From NCBI GenBank assembly GCA_946902875.1, contig OX336338.1, forward strand, positions 11,151,971 to 11,215,970: DNA of 64,000 nucleotides, read 5' to 3'. The stretch's first letter is position 1, and each line of letters starts with the position of its first letter. Below, piece after piece: positions 33,511-44,309 of this stretch. The notes under the pieces were generated by a model that saw only the letters and a program-made list of their open reading frames with translations, was not told where the DNA came from and did no database searches. The translations under genes and the position numbers were made by a program. The DNA comes from Nematopogon swammerdamellus. Its lineage: Eukaryota > Arthropoda > Insecta > Lepidoptera > Adelidae.

Positions 33511-35270
33511 AGTATTTTGTCTCATTTACATTTTCGTCTCCCAAGTGGCTGTGGGGAACATGCTGGTGTTAGGTCCACCGTACACCTGTAGGTATATGTA
33601 GATAAATAACCTTGTTAAAGTTATTAAGGATAATATTATTATTAAAATAAAACGAGAAAATTCACAGATATTTTTACTTACAAGATCTTAACTAAAGCAG
33701 CAAGTCTTAGTATCACTAAACAAATATCACTTTCCTTCTTCCACGGCACCAGTGCGGACAGGTGCGGCACGCATTGCAACAGTGGTTAACTAACTACTAG
33801 AAGAATCTGATTATAGTACTGTCGCCCGTGGAACATTCCAATCCTATTACTTTAAGTGAGCTAAACTTATATATAAATCCCCGCCTAACGCCGAAACACC
33901 TAAACAATTTGGATGAAATTTTGTATTTAGATAATTTAATTTAAATTAAACTAGGTAAACTATTTAAATTTAATAGTTTACCTAGATAGGTAAACTTTAA
34001 TTAAGATATTATATCAGGTTTTTTGAAACGGTAACACAAAAATGTAAATTATTATCAAAATGGCCATATCAAATGACTTCATCTGGTCTTATATTTCGTT
34101 TCTTCAAATTTATCTATCTTCCCGACTTTCCATAGTTTTACTATTACCTACGAGTGGTAATTGAACAATGCTGTAGAATATGACAATAGCGAAACAATGC
34201 GGTAGCCTCGAAACGTAAATAACTAGCGTTTTTGGATATTTTCGACTTGTCTCCGAACATCGTTACGGCGGGTTACACTTGGAGTTTTACTATGTACAAT
34301 GTACAATGGCGTAATTTATAACACTTTCACTAAGGCAAACTGTAACCTTTTTAGGAATTTGAATGTTCTTTTTAGTAATGTGAAGTAGTTTAAATGTTGA
34401 AATGTTGCACGAGCGACAGTACAGTTAGAAGAGTTCCTCATATTTAAAAAAATCATAACCCCTGAGATAAGGAGAACATTGCTTTATAATGTTTAGCATC
34501 AGTTAAGTTCATTTATACTGACTTGTTAGATTGACTCCGGAAATATACCTAAAAGACATTAGTACCTAGCTGATGATTCCATTAAAACAATTTTTGTTCT
34601 TTGTACATACATTAAAATACTTACATACAAAAACATAATAATAATAATTGCATACGTATATTGCATCCAAACATTTTAAACAAATACAACCTACCCCCTC
34701 ATCACGCCTCCTACCAGACTCATCATCCGTTCTGCCCTCAAACTATACTTATTACCGAGAGGTATGCTTTAACATACACATTCAGTGTGGTGCCAACTGT
34801 AGGTAAATGATCAATATTCATATGTTATATAAGTATAGGAAATGAAGTGTATAAAAGGTTCTCATCAATACAACAGAACACATTTTCAACTAGTCCTCAT
34901 AATCCAACAGTGCGATACAACTACCTACCTACGTATCTATCTACTAGGAAGAGATGTAATCTAAATGTCGGTGGACCATTGTCATTTTAGGCGCATTGCA
35001 AAATGACTAGGTCAAATGTATTATTAGAAGCTTTACAATGCACCTAGACACTTTATGTAATAACAGTTTTGGTTAGGTAGAGAGAGGATAGAGCAAGAAC
35101 CTGAGCAATCTGTGCTCGTTTATTGTAAGCGTTCATTTAATAATCCAATCCAAATCCAGTTACACTAAAAGAGCTAGAACATAGATAACGACGAGTGAGT
35201 TTTATAGATGCAGCAAAAGATTGGCACAGTCAGCACAGCAACACCGCAAACAGCAAAACAAAGCTTAGCA
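33511..35270. other. AT-rich intergenic sequence
   Basis: No protein domain. An AT-rich palindromic tract (TTAAATTAAACTAGGTAAAC and its inverse) lies near 33940-34000. A short SINE piece (CATTCAGTGTGGTGCC) lies near 34780. Confidence 0.35.
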
Positions 35271-35279
35271 GGTGATGAA

Positions 35280-35600
35280 AAGAGCACTCTATAGCTTCAG
35301 CGAACACATCCAGGCTCATTGCAGGTAGGAGAAGGTTTCAATCGAGCACGAGACCAGCGATTAAAGCGATGAAGCTGCGATCTCTGCTCTCTTAGAGCGC
35401 GATAGTCGGCTCCCGTCAAGCCCTCGTCAGCTAATCTGTTTTGACTGGGACGTGGAGCAGAACTAGTCCAGTGCTCGGCCTCCCTCTCTTTACCTAAACA
35501 AATTATATATGAGAATTTATTATAGTGAAGCCCGCGAAGCTCTTTCCATGTACGGGCTTTTTGCCGATCCAGGCAAGCCTAAGTGGCGATGACTGTAGAA
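35280..35600 (-). mobile_element. Diverged 3' end of the RLE retrotransposon family
   Basis: Minus-strand relative of 24000-24200: AGCGAACACATCCAGGCTCA, CCGTCAAGCCCTCGTCAGCT and CGGCCTCCCTCTCTTTACCT match the 3' UTR and the last codons of the RLE element with many substitutions. Only the tail end is left. Confidence 0.65.
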
Positions 35601-35639
35601 TGTGGAAGGAATGCTCGCTCAGCGGAATTATAATGCGCT

Positions 35640-36470
35640 CACACCAACAGCATTACAGTAAAGTGGGAGAAGAATGAGCATTTGTTCTCTTGGTGTAAAT
35701 TCACCTTAAGAATACATTTGACGCAAGCATTCGGTAAGGCAGCTAAATTAACAATTCCAATATAATCAATACTAAACAAAAAAAAAACATTACACCACTG
35801 ATACACAGGCACACATTTCGCCACACCAAATACTTTCAGTGTGTCTGCTCGAACACGCCACACTACGCGCCAATGCAGACTTGGTCTTGCTCGCAATGCA
35901 CCTTACGACATACATCACGCACTGCGTGGAACCAAATACTTCTTGTGTTTTGGCGCGAAGGTGCCACACCATGCTCCTCACGACGTACATCAAAACACCA
36001 CACACCGAGTTGTCTTTTCTTTCGCACGCCACACCGTACACTGCACCAAAGTGTCAGAGAAGTCTTAAATTTTAAGCAGATGAAAATACCACACGCAATT
36101 CAAAACGCCGCACAAAATATCACATTCTGGCGGACAGACGGGCAGATTTGGAAAGTGTACGCGATATGTGACGGATCGAGTGGCGTGCAGTATTTAAACT
36201 CATAATAGCTGTATTTTTGGACAAATGCATATCCTTACGTGCCACGCGGTGCGGCATTCTGCACGGCGGGTGCATTTTACTATTTTACATCTTACATCTG
36301 TTTTTGGATCAACGCACATCATCATACGCCACGACTCGCGGTGCCGCGCGTGGTATGGCGCGGCGAAATGTGTGCCCGCACATCAGTGGTATCATCAGTG
36401 GTGGAGTAGGGGCAGATAGGGTTACTTACGAGAAGAGCTGACCATACTAAATCTACCAATGAATCTTAGA
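35640..36470. other. Intergenic sequence with CACACCG/GCACC-type repeats
   Basis: The region is rich in short related phrases (ACGCCACAC, GCCACACC, GCACACATTTCGCC), so many overlapping frames stay open. No domain is seen, and I do not call a gene. Confidence 0.35.
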
Positions 36471-37067
36471 ATAACTTTTTATTTATTAAATACAATTTCT
36501 TTTTGGTTTTACATATACCTACTGCTTCTCGATACAGGCACACATCAAACGAGATTTCAATATACACATTAAAGTCACAAGTGCTCTATAACTCACACAT
36601 TATACATACATTAACATGAATAAAACATTGAATTTATCTATATAGGGCCTTCAATTTCAAAGATATCTAAACTATACTGATGTATGCGTCCAAGATGGAA
36701 ATCGCAATAGTTCATGTAATGAATGAGGCGAAAAAGCATGTTACAACTAAAAAAGATTATCATTTAATTTTTATTGCAAAAGAAAGAAAGTGGCTGATGT
36801 TCACGATGTCAACTCTTTGGAATTGTGACAACCGCCAGACAAAACATATAAATTCTTCATAAAAGTTCATTTTAATTTCGTGGATCTATTTCATAAAAAA
36901 TTCATTGCTTTATATACATGCATAGAGCGTAATATTTGCTACCCACGCAGTAATCCGTTCTTACACTTCATGAACATGATTGAAAAGGGAAACAAGCTGA
37001 TGGTGGGTAGAAAGGTGGTGGGTGGTGGTTGTGTGGTAGCTCCTCGCTTGTGTGTGCGGCTGGAGGC
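36471..37067 (-). other. Rab21: Likely Rab21 3' UTR
   Basis: Downstream of the Rab21 stop on the minus strand. AATAAA on that strand lies near 36480-36486 and is a candidate poly-A signal. Confidence 0.4.
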
Positions 37068-37287
37068 TCAGGGGTTCCCAGAGAAACCGCTGCAGCAGGA
37101 CGTGGTGGGCGGGGGCTCGTCGTCCACTATGACGAGGCTGGAGGTGCGGTTGGCGCTGCGCTCCTTGGGGGCTGCCTTGTCATACCGCTCCACCATCTGT
37201 CCCGTCAGCTCCAGGAACAACTCCTCCACGCCATAGTTCTGCTTGGCCGATGTGTAGATGTGCGTGGCGCCCACCAGGTTGGCGTAA
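37068..37287 (-). CDS. Rab21: Rab21 exon 4
   Basis: The acceptor GGTTCAG completes a split Ser codon. Encodes the TSAKQNYGVEELF helix, the variable tail, VIVDDEP and the dicysteine end, then TGA. Confidence 0.94.
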
Positions 37288-39179
37288 CTGAACCATTAAC
37301 AACTATTATGAATTTTTGATGTGCAACATGTTGCCTCTACAGTCCGCGCGCGAGCTCCGAGGAATCGGTGTTTGTGGAAATTAATTTATTATAGAATTTT
37401 AATATTATACATTTGTATAATATTACTCGCCTAGTATAGTATAATCATCACAAAATGTGAATCTCCATAAAAATTCTATACAAATTCTATAATAAATTAA
37501 TTTCCACAAATACCGATGCCTCGGAGCTCGCGCGCAGACTGTAGGTATGGGTAGGAATTTTGTGAATGAAGCTAAAATGTGTTAGGGAAGTGACATAATA
37601 TTCTGTTTGTGAGTGAAGTATATTATGATTCTTCGGTGCGGCCTACAGTTGGCGCATGTCAACAGCTATTAACTGTGCTTTTATAAACACAGTGTGAAAT
37701 AAATATTTCACATCATTCGTGAATATTGTAAGACTCCTTGCTTTATTTATAGTAAAATCGCAAGTAATTTTGTACAAAGATGGAAGATTGCTGCTCCTAA
37801 AGATTTCAGTGAACAGTCAGACAGAGTACTAATTCAATTTTATATTGTTGTACATTGTATATTCAATTAAACTGTATTCTGGCCTTCGAAATCAATTGTA
37901 TATAGGAAGTGGTTGTGGGCACATTCCCTTAGTTTCTATTTAAATTTATGGAGGTCGCAAGAGTATAAGATGCATGCTCGGACTGACCACTTGGACAAAG
38001 CGCCACATCCTAGGCCACTTATCTATGTTTGATGCCAATGATAAATACAGTCATAGACTTTCACCAGGATTTAGTAAATATTATATTACCTTTCGGCTTC
38101 TTCGAATGGGACTGTTCTCTCGTGCTCCAGGTCAATTTTGTTGCCGGCGATCATCAGAGCTATGTCAGCGCCCAGCATCTTCTTCAGCTCTTTCACCCAT
38201 GTTTTAACCTAAAAAAATATATGAAAAAATTTTCAACAATAAAATTGTCTGAGCAGATACGGAGAAGCTTGATCGTAAATACATTTGCCTAACAAACTGA
38301 TGCAAAATATTTCACAGTATTTTTCTTTAAGATGCTTACCTTGACAAATGAGTCGGCATCGGTAATGTCGTAGACTAATATGGCGCCGTGAGATCCCCGG
38401 TAGTAGATAGGTCCCAATGCATGGAACTTCTCTTGACCTGCCGTGTCCCAGATGGACAAATTCACTCGCTTGCCGTTCACATTTATCTTCTTATTTAAAA
38501 ATGTTGCCTGAAAGTAATTCATACTTTGATCAAAAGTAATCTAAAGTTCGAGTTCTATTAGTTCGAAAAGTAGGGAGATTCGCTTCACGTCAACCGGAAC
38601 ATTTATGTTATCTAAAGTACTTAGTATTAAAGTAGGTGGTGGTTAGGTTAGGTTAAAGTTATTTTATGCTTGTAAAGCAATTTTATCTTACGGACATATT
38701 ACATAATATAGCCAGAGCAATTTCAAAATTTCTGTACATCAATACGAATGAAGACACACATACATAGAATAACAAAATACGTGTTGCTTTCAGTTCTTGT
38801 AGTACGGATTACATACTTTTTTTTATTGTGCCAGAACTGGGCGGCTGAGCTATAGGTCGGCCCTTTAGGCGCAGTCAATTTCGAAACCCCGAGGAGGTGC
38901 CAGAATAGTGTCTGGGGAAAGGCCATTTATTCTACCCGCGTTCCAAGTACGGAAAGATATAACCCGGAAGCCTTCCATAGAAACCAGACAGGTAATGATG
39001 TTGTAAGCATAGGTAGGTAGATGTAAGAGACGGAATTATCGTACTTGTAGAGTTGTAACGTGTTTGTCGTTAAACTTGTCCTCCGTGAATCTGAGTAGAA
39101 GTGACGTTTTACCGACGCAACCTTCGCCCAACAACACCACTTTGAAGTTGTACGTCCCCCCTGCTGGAACAGCTGCCAT
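37068..39179 (-). CDS. Rab21: Ras-related GTPase Rab21, 4 exons
   Basis: Exons in gene order: 39179-39045, 38507-38340, 38208-38090, 37287-37068. They total 642 nt with matching phases, giving 213 aa. Rab21 controls early endosome traffic and integrin recycling. The sequence shows the P-loop GEGCVGKTS (residues 18-26; the Cys after Gly is typical of Rab21), switch I T42-T43 (KHVTTLQ), switch II WDTAGQE (65-71) with FHALGPIYYR, NKID (124-127), TSAK (153-156) and a C-terminal dicysteine (205-206) for prenylation followed by SGFSGNP. The seven residues after CC are a longer tail than in many Rabs. The start is the first ATG, just before the conserved YNFKVVLLGEG. The gene is complete and all motifs are intact. 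Confidence 0.95.
37340..37541. mobile_element. Tc1/mariner-type MITE in Rab21 intron 3 (202 bp)
   Basis: TIRs of ~60 bp begin CAGTCCGCGCGCGAGCTCC and are matched, with few changes, by the inverted right end. TA flanks both ends (37338-37339, 37542-37543). No coding capacity. The TA duplication and CAGT terminus fit Tc1/mariner mobilisation. Confidence 0.8.
37552..37715. repeat. Dispersed repeat, inverted relative to 45270-45430
   Basis: Shares TTTTGTGAATGAAGCTAAAATGTG, TATTATGATTCTTCG and GCTTTTATAAACACAGT in the same order, inverted, with the laminin last intron. Class unknown. Confidence 0.65.
38090..38208 (-). CDS. Rab21: Rab21 exon 3
   Basis: 39 codons plus two bases, acceptor TTTTTTAG, donor GTAATA. 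Encodes WVKELKKMLG and the IAGNKIDLEHER guanine-specificity region. Confidence 0.93.
38340..38507 (-). CDS. Rab21: Rab21 exon 2
   Basis: 56 codons between a TTTCAG acceptor and a GTAAGC donor. Encodes KRVNLSIWDTAGQEKFHALG and the GAILVYDITDADSF strand. Confidence 0.95.
38820..38990. repeat. Possible retroelement remnant in Rab21 intron 1
   Basis: GTGCCAGAACTGGGCGG and GAGGTGCCAGAATAGTGTC with a T-run at its left side suggest a short interspersed element on the minus strand. No coding signal. Low support. Confidence 0.3.
39045..39179 (-). CDS. Rab21: Rab21 exon 1
   Basis: 45 codons from ATG to a GTACGA donor, phase 0. Encodes the P-loop and KFNDKHVTTLQ. Confidence 0.93.
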
Positions 39180-39539
39180 TGTTGTTCGCCTATCCTCGCT
39201 TGAAAACCGTATGGGTAAGCTTACTGCGTAAATATAATGCTTAATAGTACTTACTACTCGCGATCTGTTTCAAATTTATAAATTACAACAATGAAATTAG
39301 CTAATCTGAACAACACTACGTAGAAGAACAACAACGCAATGCAACTTGACGAAATCTTCTTTTGACTTGATTTGAAACAGCAAAATGGATTCTTGCTCTT
39401 TGCGCAAGATGGTTGTTGTCAAAGAATGTTGTTGTTGTTGATACGTTCGCTTTTGGTAGGCAGGCAAAGGCCAGGAACCATACAACCTACCCATAATTAA
39501 CCTTTTTAAAAGATTCTTTTTTAAATTAAAATTTTCCAA

Positions 39540-39648
39540 TTGTGTTCTTGATGACCTCCCGGCCTTCAGCGGTACGTAACCACTGCTTTCCGCCGACGAA
39601 CTTGATGTCGTCGTCCCACGTGGCGGGCAGACTCCTGCCCCTGTAGCG
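39540..39648 (-). mobile_element. RTE-like 3' end fragment upstream of Rab21
   Basis: The minus strand carries the ARW-x-DD-KF-GGKQW-TAEGRE block of the RTE 3' end, as at 21060-21150. The foldback element at 39653 abuts it. Confidence 0.65.
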
Positions 39649-39652
39649 GCGC

Positions 39653-39960
39653 TACTCACTCGCCGACGTGAGTATGAGAAACGATCTGACTCAACCAATC
39701 AGAAGGCGTTCGGTGAGGCATTCGGCCCGACTATTGATTGAAATATGCGAGTGTTTGTGTCAGTTAGCGAGTGATTTAACGCCGGTAGACCCCCTCGTCT
39801 TGGAAGGAACTGGAGTAAAATTGAAAAGGGGGTCCACCGGCGTTAACTCACTCGCTAACTACTCTTATATTTCAACCAATAGCCGGGCTGGATGCCTCGC
39901 CGAACGCCTTCTGATTAGTTGAGTGAGATCGTTTCTCATACTCACATCGGCGAGTGAGTA
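39653..39960. mobile_element. Foldback element upstream of Rab21 (~308 bp)
   Basis: Left end TACTCACTCGCCGACGTGAG and right end (inverted) TACTCACTCGCCGATGTGAG continue as paired arms through AATCAGAAGGCGTTCGG to an inner pair AACGCCGGTAGACCCCCT / AGGGGGTCCACCGGCGTT. Almost the full length pairs with itself. No protein. Target duplication not clear. Confidence 0.8.
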
Positions 39961-40157
39961 ACACCGCGCCGGTACAGTTGGATATGTACAGGCAGGATAT
40001 GTACAGCAGTGGACGCATAGTGGACTACTGTTCTTGATGTATCTATGTAGGTATAGATTGCAGATTAATTTTGAGTCTTCCAGAGCGAGCACCTGTGGCG
40101 GGCGAGCACTCATTTATCAAGATTGATAGTGGGGAGAAAATGCGCGGATTGCTCCCG

Positions 40158-40302
40158 CTAGGTGGCGCATCGTAGTTGGTACTCGGCCATTTTTTATCAC
40201 AGACAACAGAATAATAATGTTGTCTGTTGCTCAGTTCAGTTCAATTAGAAGTTGATAACTGTGCAAACGAAAAGGGTACCAACTACTGTGGCGCCATCTG
40301 CG
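40158..40302. repeat. Small inverted repeat
   Basis: GGTGGCGCATCGTAGTTGGTAC (about 40161) pairs with GTACCAACTACTGTGGCGCC (about 40277). Between them lies a second hairpin, CAGACAACA...TGTTGTCTG. Probably a MITE relic. Confidence 0.5.
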
Positions 40303-41080
40303 ATTAGCTTTGCCTCCGCCTCCCCATTGCTCATTACTGCCAGCGTCGATGTTAAAGATAACCAAATTATAAACATACAAATTAACTCAAGTAGGTACGC
40401 TTGTTGTGATCAGTGATCCTGATCACAAAGAAAGTAAAAATTTGAATGTTTGCGATAAATTAAATTTATTTATTGTATTGTCTAAGGTTGTGGTGGTGGT
40501 GCGGGGTGCCGAGAGTTGTGCATAAAAACGAGGAAAACAAGGACGGCCCATCATCCCTTGTCAAAATGAGTGAGCAAAACCGCGGGAAATATATAAAATT
40601 TTCTACCAGTTGTATTTTGTATTACTGTTATGTGTTTTTTCTTCATTCACATGTTTTGTAATTATGTAAGTCTATACGTGAGGCAAAAAAATTATTGCAA
40701 AATAATTTTAAAGTTTATCAAGCTAGCACAGAGAAAGGACCGTGTGAGAAAGGACGGAGTGACCGTTATAAGAGGCGAGTATCCAATAAACGAACAAATT
40801 GAAAGAGGTTTTTAGTGCCCACCATTGATATTATACCTAACGCTAGTGCCCACAACGTTTTTTTTTATGGGAGCGAAAAGCATCGTGGTAGAGAGCCACG
40901 ACTGGTACAACATGTGTTTTGACATCAACGCTCACACAACGGATGACAGGGAACTGGCGAGATGAATGCTTTTGCTCAGAATGCATTTCCTTTAAAGTCA
41001 CTAAGGGCGAGGCGGAAGGGCAAGCTGCGTCCATGCAAACAATATACCTACTCTCTCGAATAACGTTTTTCTTTTACATC
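40303..41080. other. Intergenic sequence, short unproven frames
   Basis: Open frames of 60-70 codons (40473-40661, 40919-41101) show no domain. They are close to chance for the size of the window and are not called. Confidence 0.3.
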
Positions 41081-41086
41081 TTTTAC

Positions 41087-41270
41087 AGTACCCGGCAGTG
41101 AATAATTACCTACATCGAGCTTTAGAAAGAGAGTCCAGTTGTGAGCATCGTCTCTGTCGCACAGAGACGCGCGAGTTCGTGCGACAGTGACGACGCTCTA
41201 CATACAACCGGATTGTCTCTTTCTAAAGCTCAATGCACATTTATTTACTGCCGTGTACTTTTATTTACCG
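41087..41270. mobile_element. MITE with TIRs containing TACCCGGCAGTGAATA
   Basis: The left arm (GTACCCGGCAGTGAATAAT, CATCGAGCTTTAGAAAGAGA) pairs with the right arm (TCTCTTTCTAAAGCTC, ATTTACTGCCGTGTAC). A related copy with the same ends lies at about 59870-60045, next to a laminin exon. Confidence 0.65.
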
Positions 41271-41462
41271 GTACTACATTTATTCAAGGTTACTCTACAA
41301 GCTTATTCTTTTCAGTCTCCCGGGCATCTCCTTGTCTTTCATAAAATTCTTGGCTAGCTGGTAGCATAATCCCTTTCGTATAGGACTTTGTGTTTTTATT
41401 TCAGATTGGGCATCCATGATCATGCGTAGAATTTTTTATTGAAACCTCCGTGTGATGCGATG

Positions 41463-41640
41463 TTTTTTTTTATGGAAACTGGCGGTTGTCTACATCACCT
41501 GCAACATCCGTGATGTCAGCCCATAACACCGGGTGAACTTGGTGCCACGTCAGTGCTTCCCTTCGGTCGTGCCGGCTATGCTGAACTGAACGGAAAACAC
41601 AAACTACTTACATAGCCGTTTCATTTTCATTTCCGTTTCA
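41463..41640 (-). repeat. SINE copy (body and poly-A end)
   Basis: T-run, ATGGAAACTGGCGG, CCCATAACACCGGGTGAACTTGG, CCTTCGGTCGTGCCGGC and AACACAAACTACTTACATAGCC: the minus-strand form of the SINE body at 58850-59020. Confidence 0.75.
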
Positions 41641-41974
41641 TTAACATACAAATGTTACATAGCCACATTTGTATGTTGTGACTACTGTAGGTACTACCTA
41701 TGCCTCTATTTTATATAATGGTTACATTTTTCCTTTGTCTGCAGCACCGCTGGCGTCATTATCAGATTTACACTAAGGTTTTAGTCATGTAGCTGAGTCT
41801 TGGGTCCGGAAGTGAACCCAGTCGGGAAAAAAGGATCAACTTGATTGTCTCGCAGAAATGTTTAATCTCTTCTTTTGTGCCCATGACACAAGCTAATTAG
41901 TGGAACCATTATACAATTAGAGGGTCATTCGCTCCGTCCACTTGGTCGCCTTGGTAGGATTCATACATACATAA

Positions 41975-42300
41975 CACACGCTGTATCCCGACAATCAGGG
42001 TAAGCAGAGTAATCGGTGTTGTGCTATAAGGACTCTGGCAAATTACAGCACAACACCGACCACCACGTTTAGCACAGTATACGGACAACTATCAAGCAGC
42101 AAGTAAGGCACGAAGAACCCACCTGCTGCATGACTAGGTGGAAGGACTGCGCCAAGGTGAGAAGTGGCTAGCCTGTCGCCCTTTAGCGCAGTATCTTGTC
42201 CTTATCCCCTAGTCGCCTCTTAAGACATGCACGGGGAAAGATGCAGTGGGGCTATTCTTTTTAAGTACCGAACCCACACGGTAGGTACTCTTTTTAAGTA
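41975..42300. repeat. Dispersed repeat (GTAAGCAGAGTAATC family), longest copy
   Basis: CGCTGTATCCCGACAATCAG to GATGCAGTGGGGCTATTC, then a short duplicated phrase (TTTTTAAGTA...CCGAACCCAC). The last part (GATGCAGTGGGGCTATTCTTTT) is also at 61617 and, inverted, at 58727, beside SINE copies. Confidence 0.65.
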
Positions 42301-42489
42301 GGTACCGAACCCACCCAGTACAGAATATTATTGACTATAAATGCGGCTATAAATCTACTACACGTAGTAGTCACAGTCACAGCATATTGTGTGAATGTAT
42401 GTAGTATTTTGTAATGTTCTTAATTTTATGTTGTGGCCTATGTATTAATATAAGTATAATGTTATCCATTTATTTACACATTTTTTTTT

Positions 42490-43197
42490 ATATTAATTTT
42501 ACATAATATTTACAAACTTAAAATCTAAAATTAATACAAAAACAAATGGAGTTTCCACCACCGGCGGCAGGGCGAGCCCAAGCTACCGATGGTCGGGTCC
42601 CAAAGAGAGGAACCTCCGGACGATGCGTGCAGTGTCGAGCAGGGCTGCCTTCTGGATCTGGCCCTTGACCCAACCACTCAGCGAGAGACCCTCAAGGTGG
42701 TCGTCGAGGCTCTTCGCTATCAGCCCATGCGCCGAAACGACTATGGGCACAACGATCGTCGAGTCGACGGGCCACATTTTGGTAACCTCGTGCTGTAGAT
42801 CCAGATACTTTAACATCTTCTCTGCTTCCTTACTGACGAGGTTACCATCATGCGGCACGGCGATATCGACGAGCGTTGCGCGCCTTGCCTCCCGGTCCAC
42901 TATCACAATATCAGGTCTGTTCGCGAGAATAGTCCTGTCTGTGATAATGGACCGGTCCCAGTAGAGTGTGACATGACCGTTCTCGAGAACTGGCGGTGGA
43001 TTGTACTTATAGTAAGGCACCTCGGTACCCACAAGGTTGAACTTTAAGGCAAGTTGCTGGTGGATAATCCTGGCTACTAGGTTGTGTCTATGCAGATACT
43101 CGGTGTTGGCAAGCTGCGAACAACCGGAAATCACATGTCTGAGGGACTCGCCAGGTTGGTGGCAGGCGCGGCAGATGTCAATGGTGCCGTCCGTATA
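42490..43197 (-). mobile_element. RLE-type non-LTR element, second family, 3' end
   Basis: The minus frame encodes a zinc knuckle CRACHQPGESLRHVISGC (~43180-43125), then RPDIVIVDRE...TLVDIAVPHD (42925-42845), a PD-D type endonuclease centre, and IVPIVVSAHGLIAKSLDDHL. It ends at 42583, followed by the CCACCACCGGCGG-type 3' UTR and an A-rich tail. RT is absent, so this is a strongly 5'-truncated copy. It differs from the family at 21449 and 51930. Confidence 0.75.
42583..43134 (-). pseudogene. RLE endonuclease domain fragment
   Basis: 183 open codons. The catalytic block RPDIVIVD-x12-VDIAVP is intact, and the frame continues upstream through the knuckle to about 43197. Without RT it cannot move by itself. 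It would nick DNA in a full element. Confidence 0.7.
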
Positions 43198-43750
43198 ATT
43201 ATTATTAGTTATTTAATTATCAATTCTCACTCTCAAATATTTTTTCGTTCATTACCATTTCACTATCATAATCAACTCGAAAAACATCCAAAGGTTGACT
43301 GTAGGAAATCTCTGCTAGGGATAAGTATGCCTTTGCACCTCATGGAAATTTTATATTGTGCTTGTTTCTGTAAAATGTGTTTTTCATCAATAAAGTATTT
43401 TCTATCCATGTATGTACTCTTTTCACCATATAATGTCTAGAAATAAAATCTCTTTGAATAAAAAACATGTAAAGTTTGATGGGATAGTTTTATTCAAATT
43501 AAAAATATTATAATAATGTTATGAAATAAAAATTTAGACAAAACATTATAGGTACCTGTAAATGTATGCAGCAGGTTATTAAAACGAATTGGAAAAAATA
43601 ACTCTGTATGTGGAACAATCACTATCAAATTACATCCCTAAATCATTCTACATTTTGGGGAGATCGTCCACGGTAGTATCTCAGTTCATCTGTTGGTACA
43701 TAAATGGAAAGCAACTTAAATTTTCAATGAATATTTATTAGAGGTGTAAC

Positions 43751-43990
43751 ATGGCAAGACTGGAAAAAATACAAACCACTGGAGTAACCGTAAGTGCCTC
43801 GACTGGAGGAACAAGTTTGAAAGTTCCGCCTTATGATGGCACAACCTCGTGGGCCGCCTACAAAATACAATTTGAGTATGTGGAGCGGGCCAACGGGTGG
43901 AACAGCGACCAGGCACTCAACGCATTGACGTTGGGGCTGCGTGACCAGGCCCTACATGTTTTGGAACTTTATAAAAAGAATATCCGAAAA
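43751..43990 (+). mobile_element. LTR-retrotransposon gag-like fragment
   Basis: The frame begins MARLEKIQTTG and contains LKVPPYDGTTSWAAYKIQFE, ANGW, ALTLGLRDQALHVLE. The P-x-(Y/F)DG-x(3-4)-W-x(5)-F pattern and the ALxxxLRxxA stretch are usual for Gypsy-type gag. About 80 codons, then AT-rich sequence. No pol or LTR is seen. It lies just beyond the laminin stop codon, in its 3' flank. Confidence 0.65.
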
Positions 43991-44046
43991 TGTAATGCAA
44001 ACTTTAATAAAATATTACTTGTGAAATATTATTTGAAATGAGACAA

Positions 44047-44309
44047 TTAGTCGGTGGGGCACATGCCGACGCTGACGCTGCCGTACGTGGAGTTGAGCCT
44101 GACGGGGACGGCGGTGTCCCGGATGCTGATGTTCTTGATGCAGCCGGTGAAGCCGTGGCGCGAGCGCACGCCGCGCACGTTGCGGTGCAGGCTCGGGTGG
44201 CCACCGATGAAGAGTGCGGAGCGAGTGTTGGCCGTGGCCGACAGTCCCACCCCCGCATCCGAGAAGTGTCCGTCCACCACCAGCGAGACCACATGCCGCG
44301 ACTTGATCG
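44047..44309 (-). CDS. Laminin alpha last exon (LG5 end)
   Basis: Acceptor GAGTGCAG. 88 codons including the stop. Encodes [25 protein letters not shown] and [14 protein letters not shown], ending VSVGMCPTD then TAA. Confidence 0.93.

Noticed and set aside
35839..36441. Cluster of overlapping plus-strand frames
   Set aside because: Short repeated CACACC/GCACC phrases keep several frames open at once; no consistent protein.
40473..40815. Small plus-strand gene
   Set aside because: Two short overlapping frames with no domain and no splice support.
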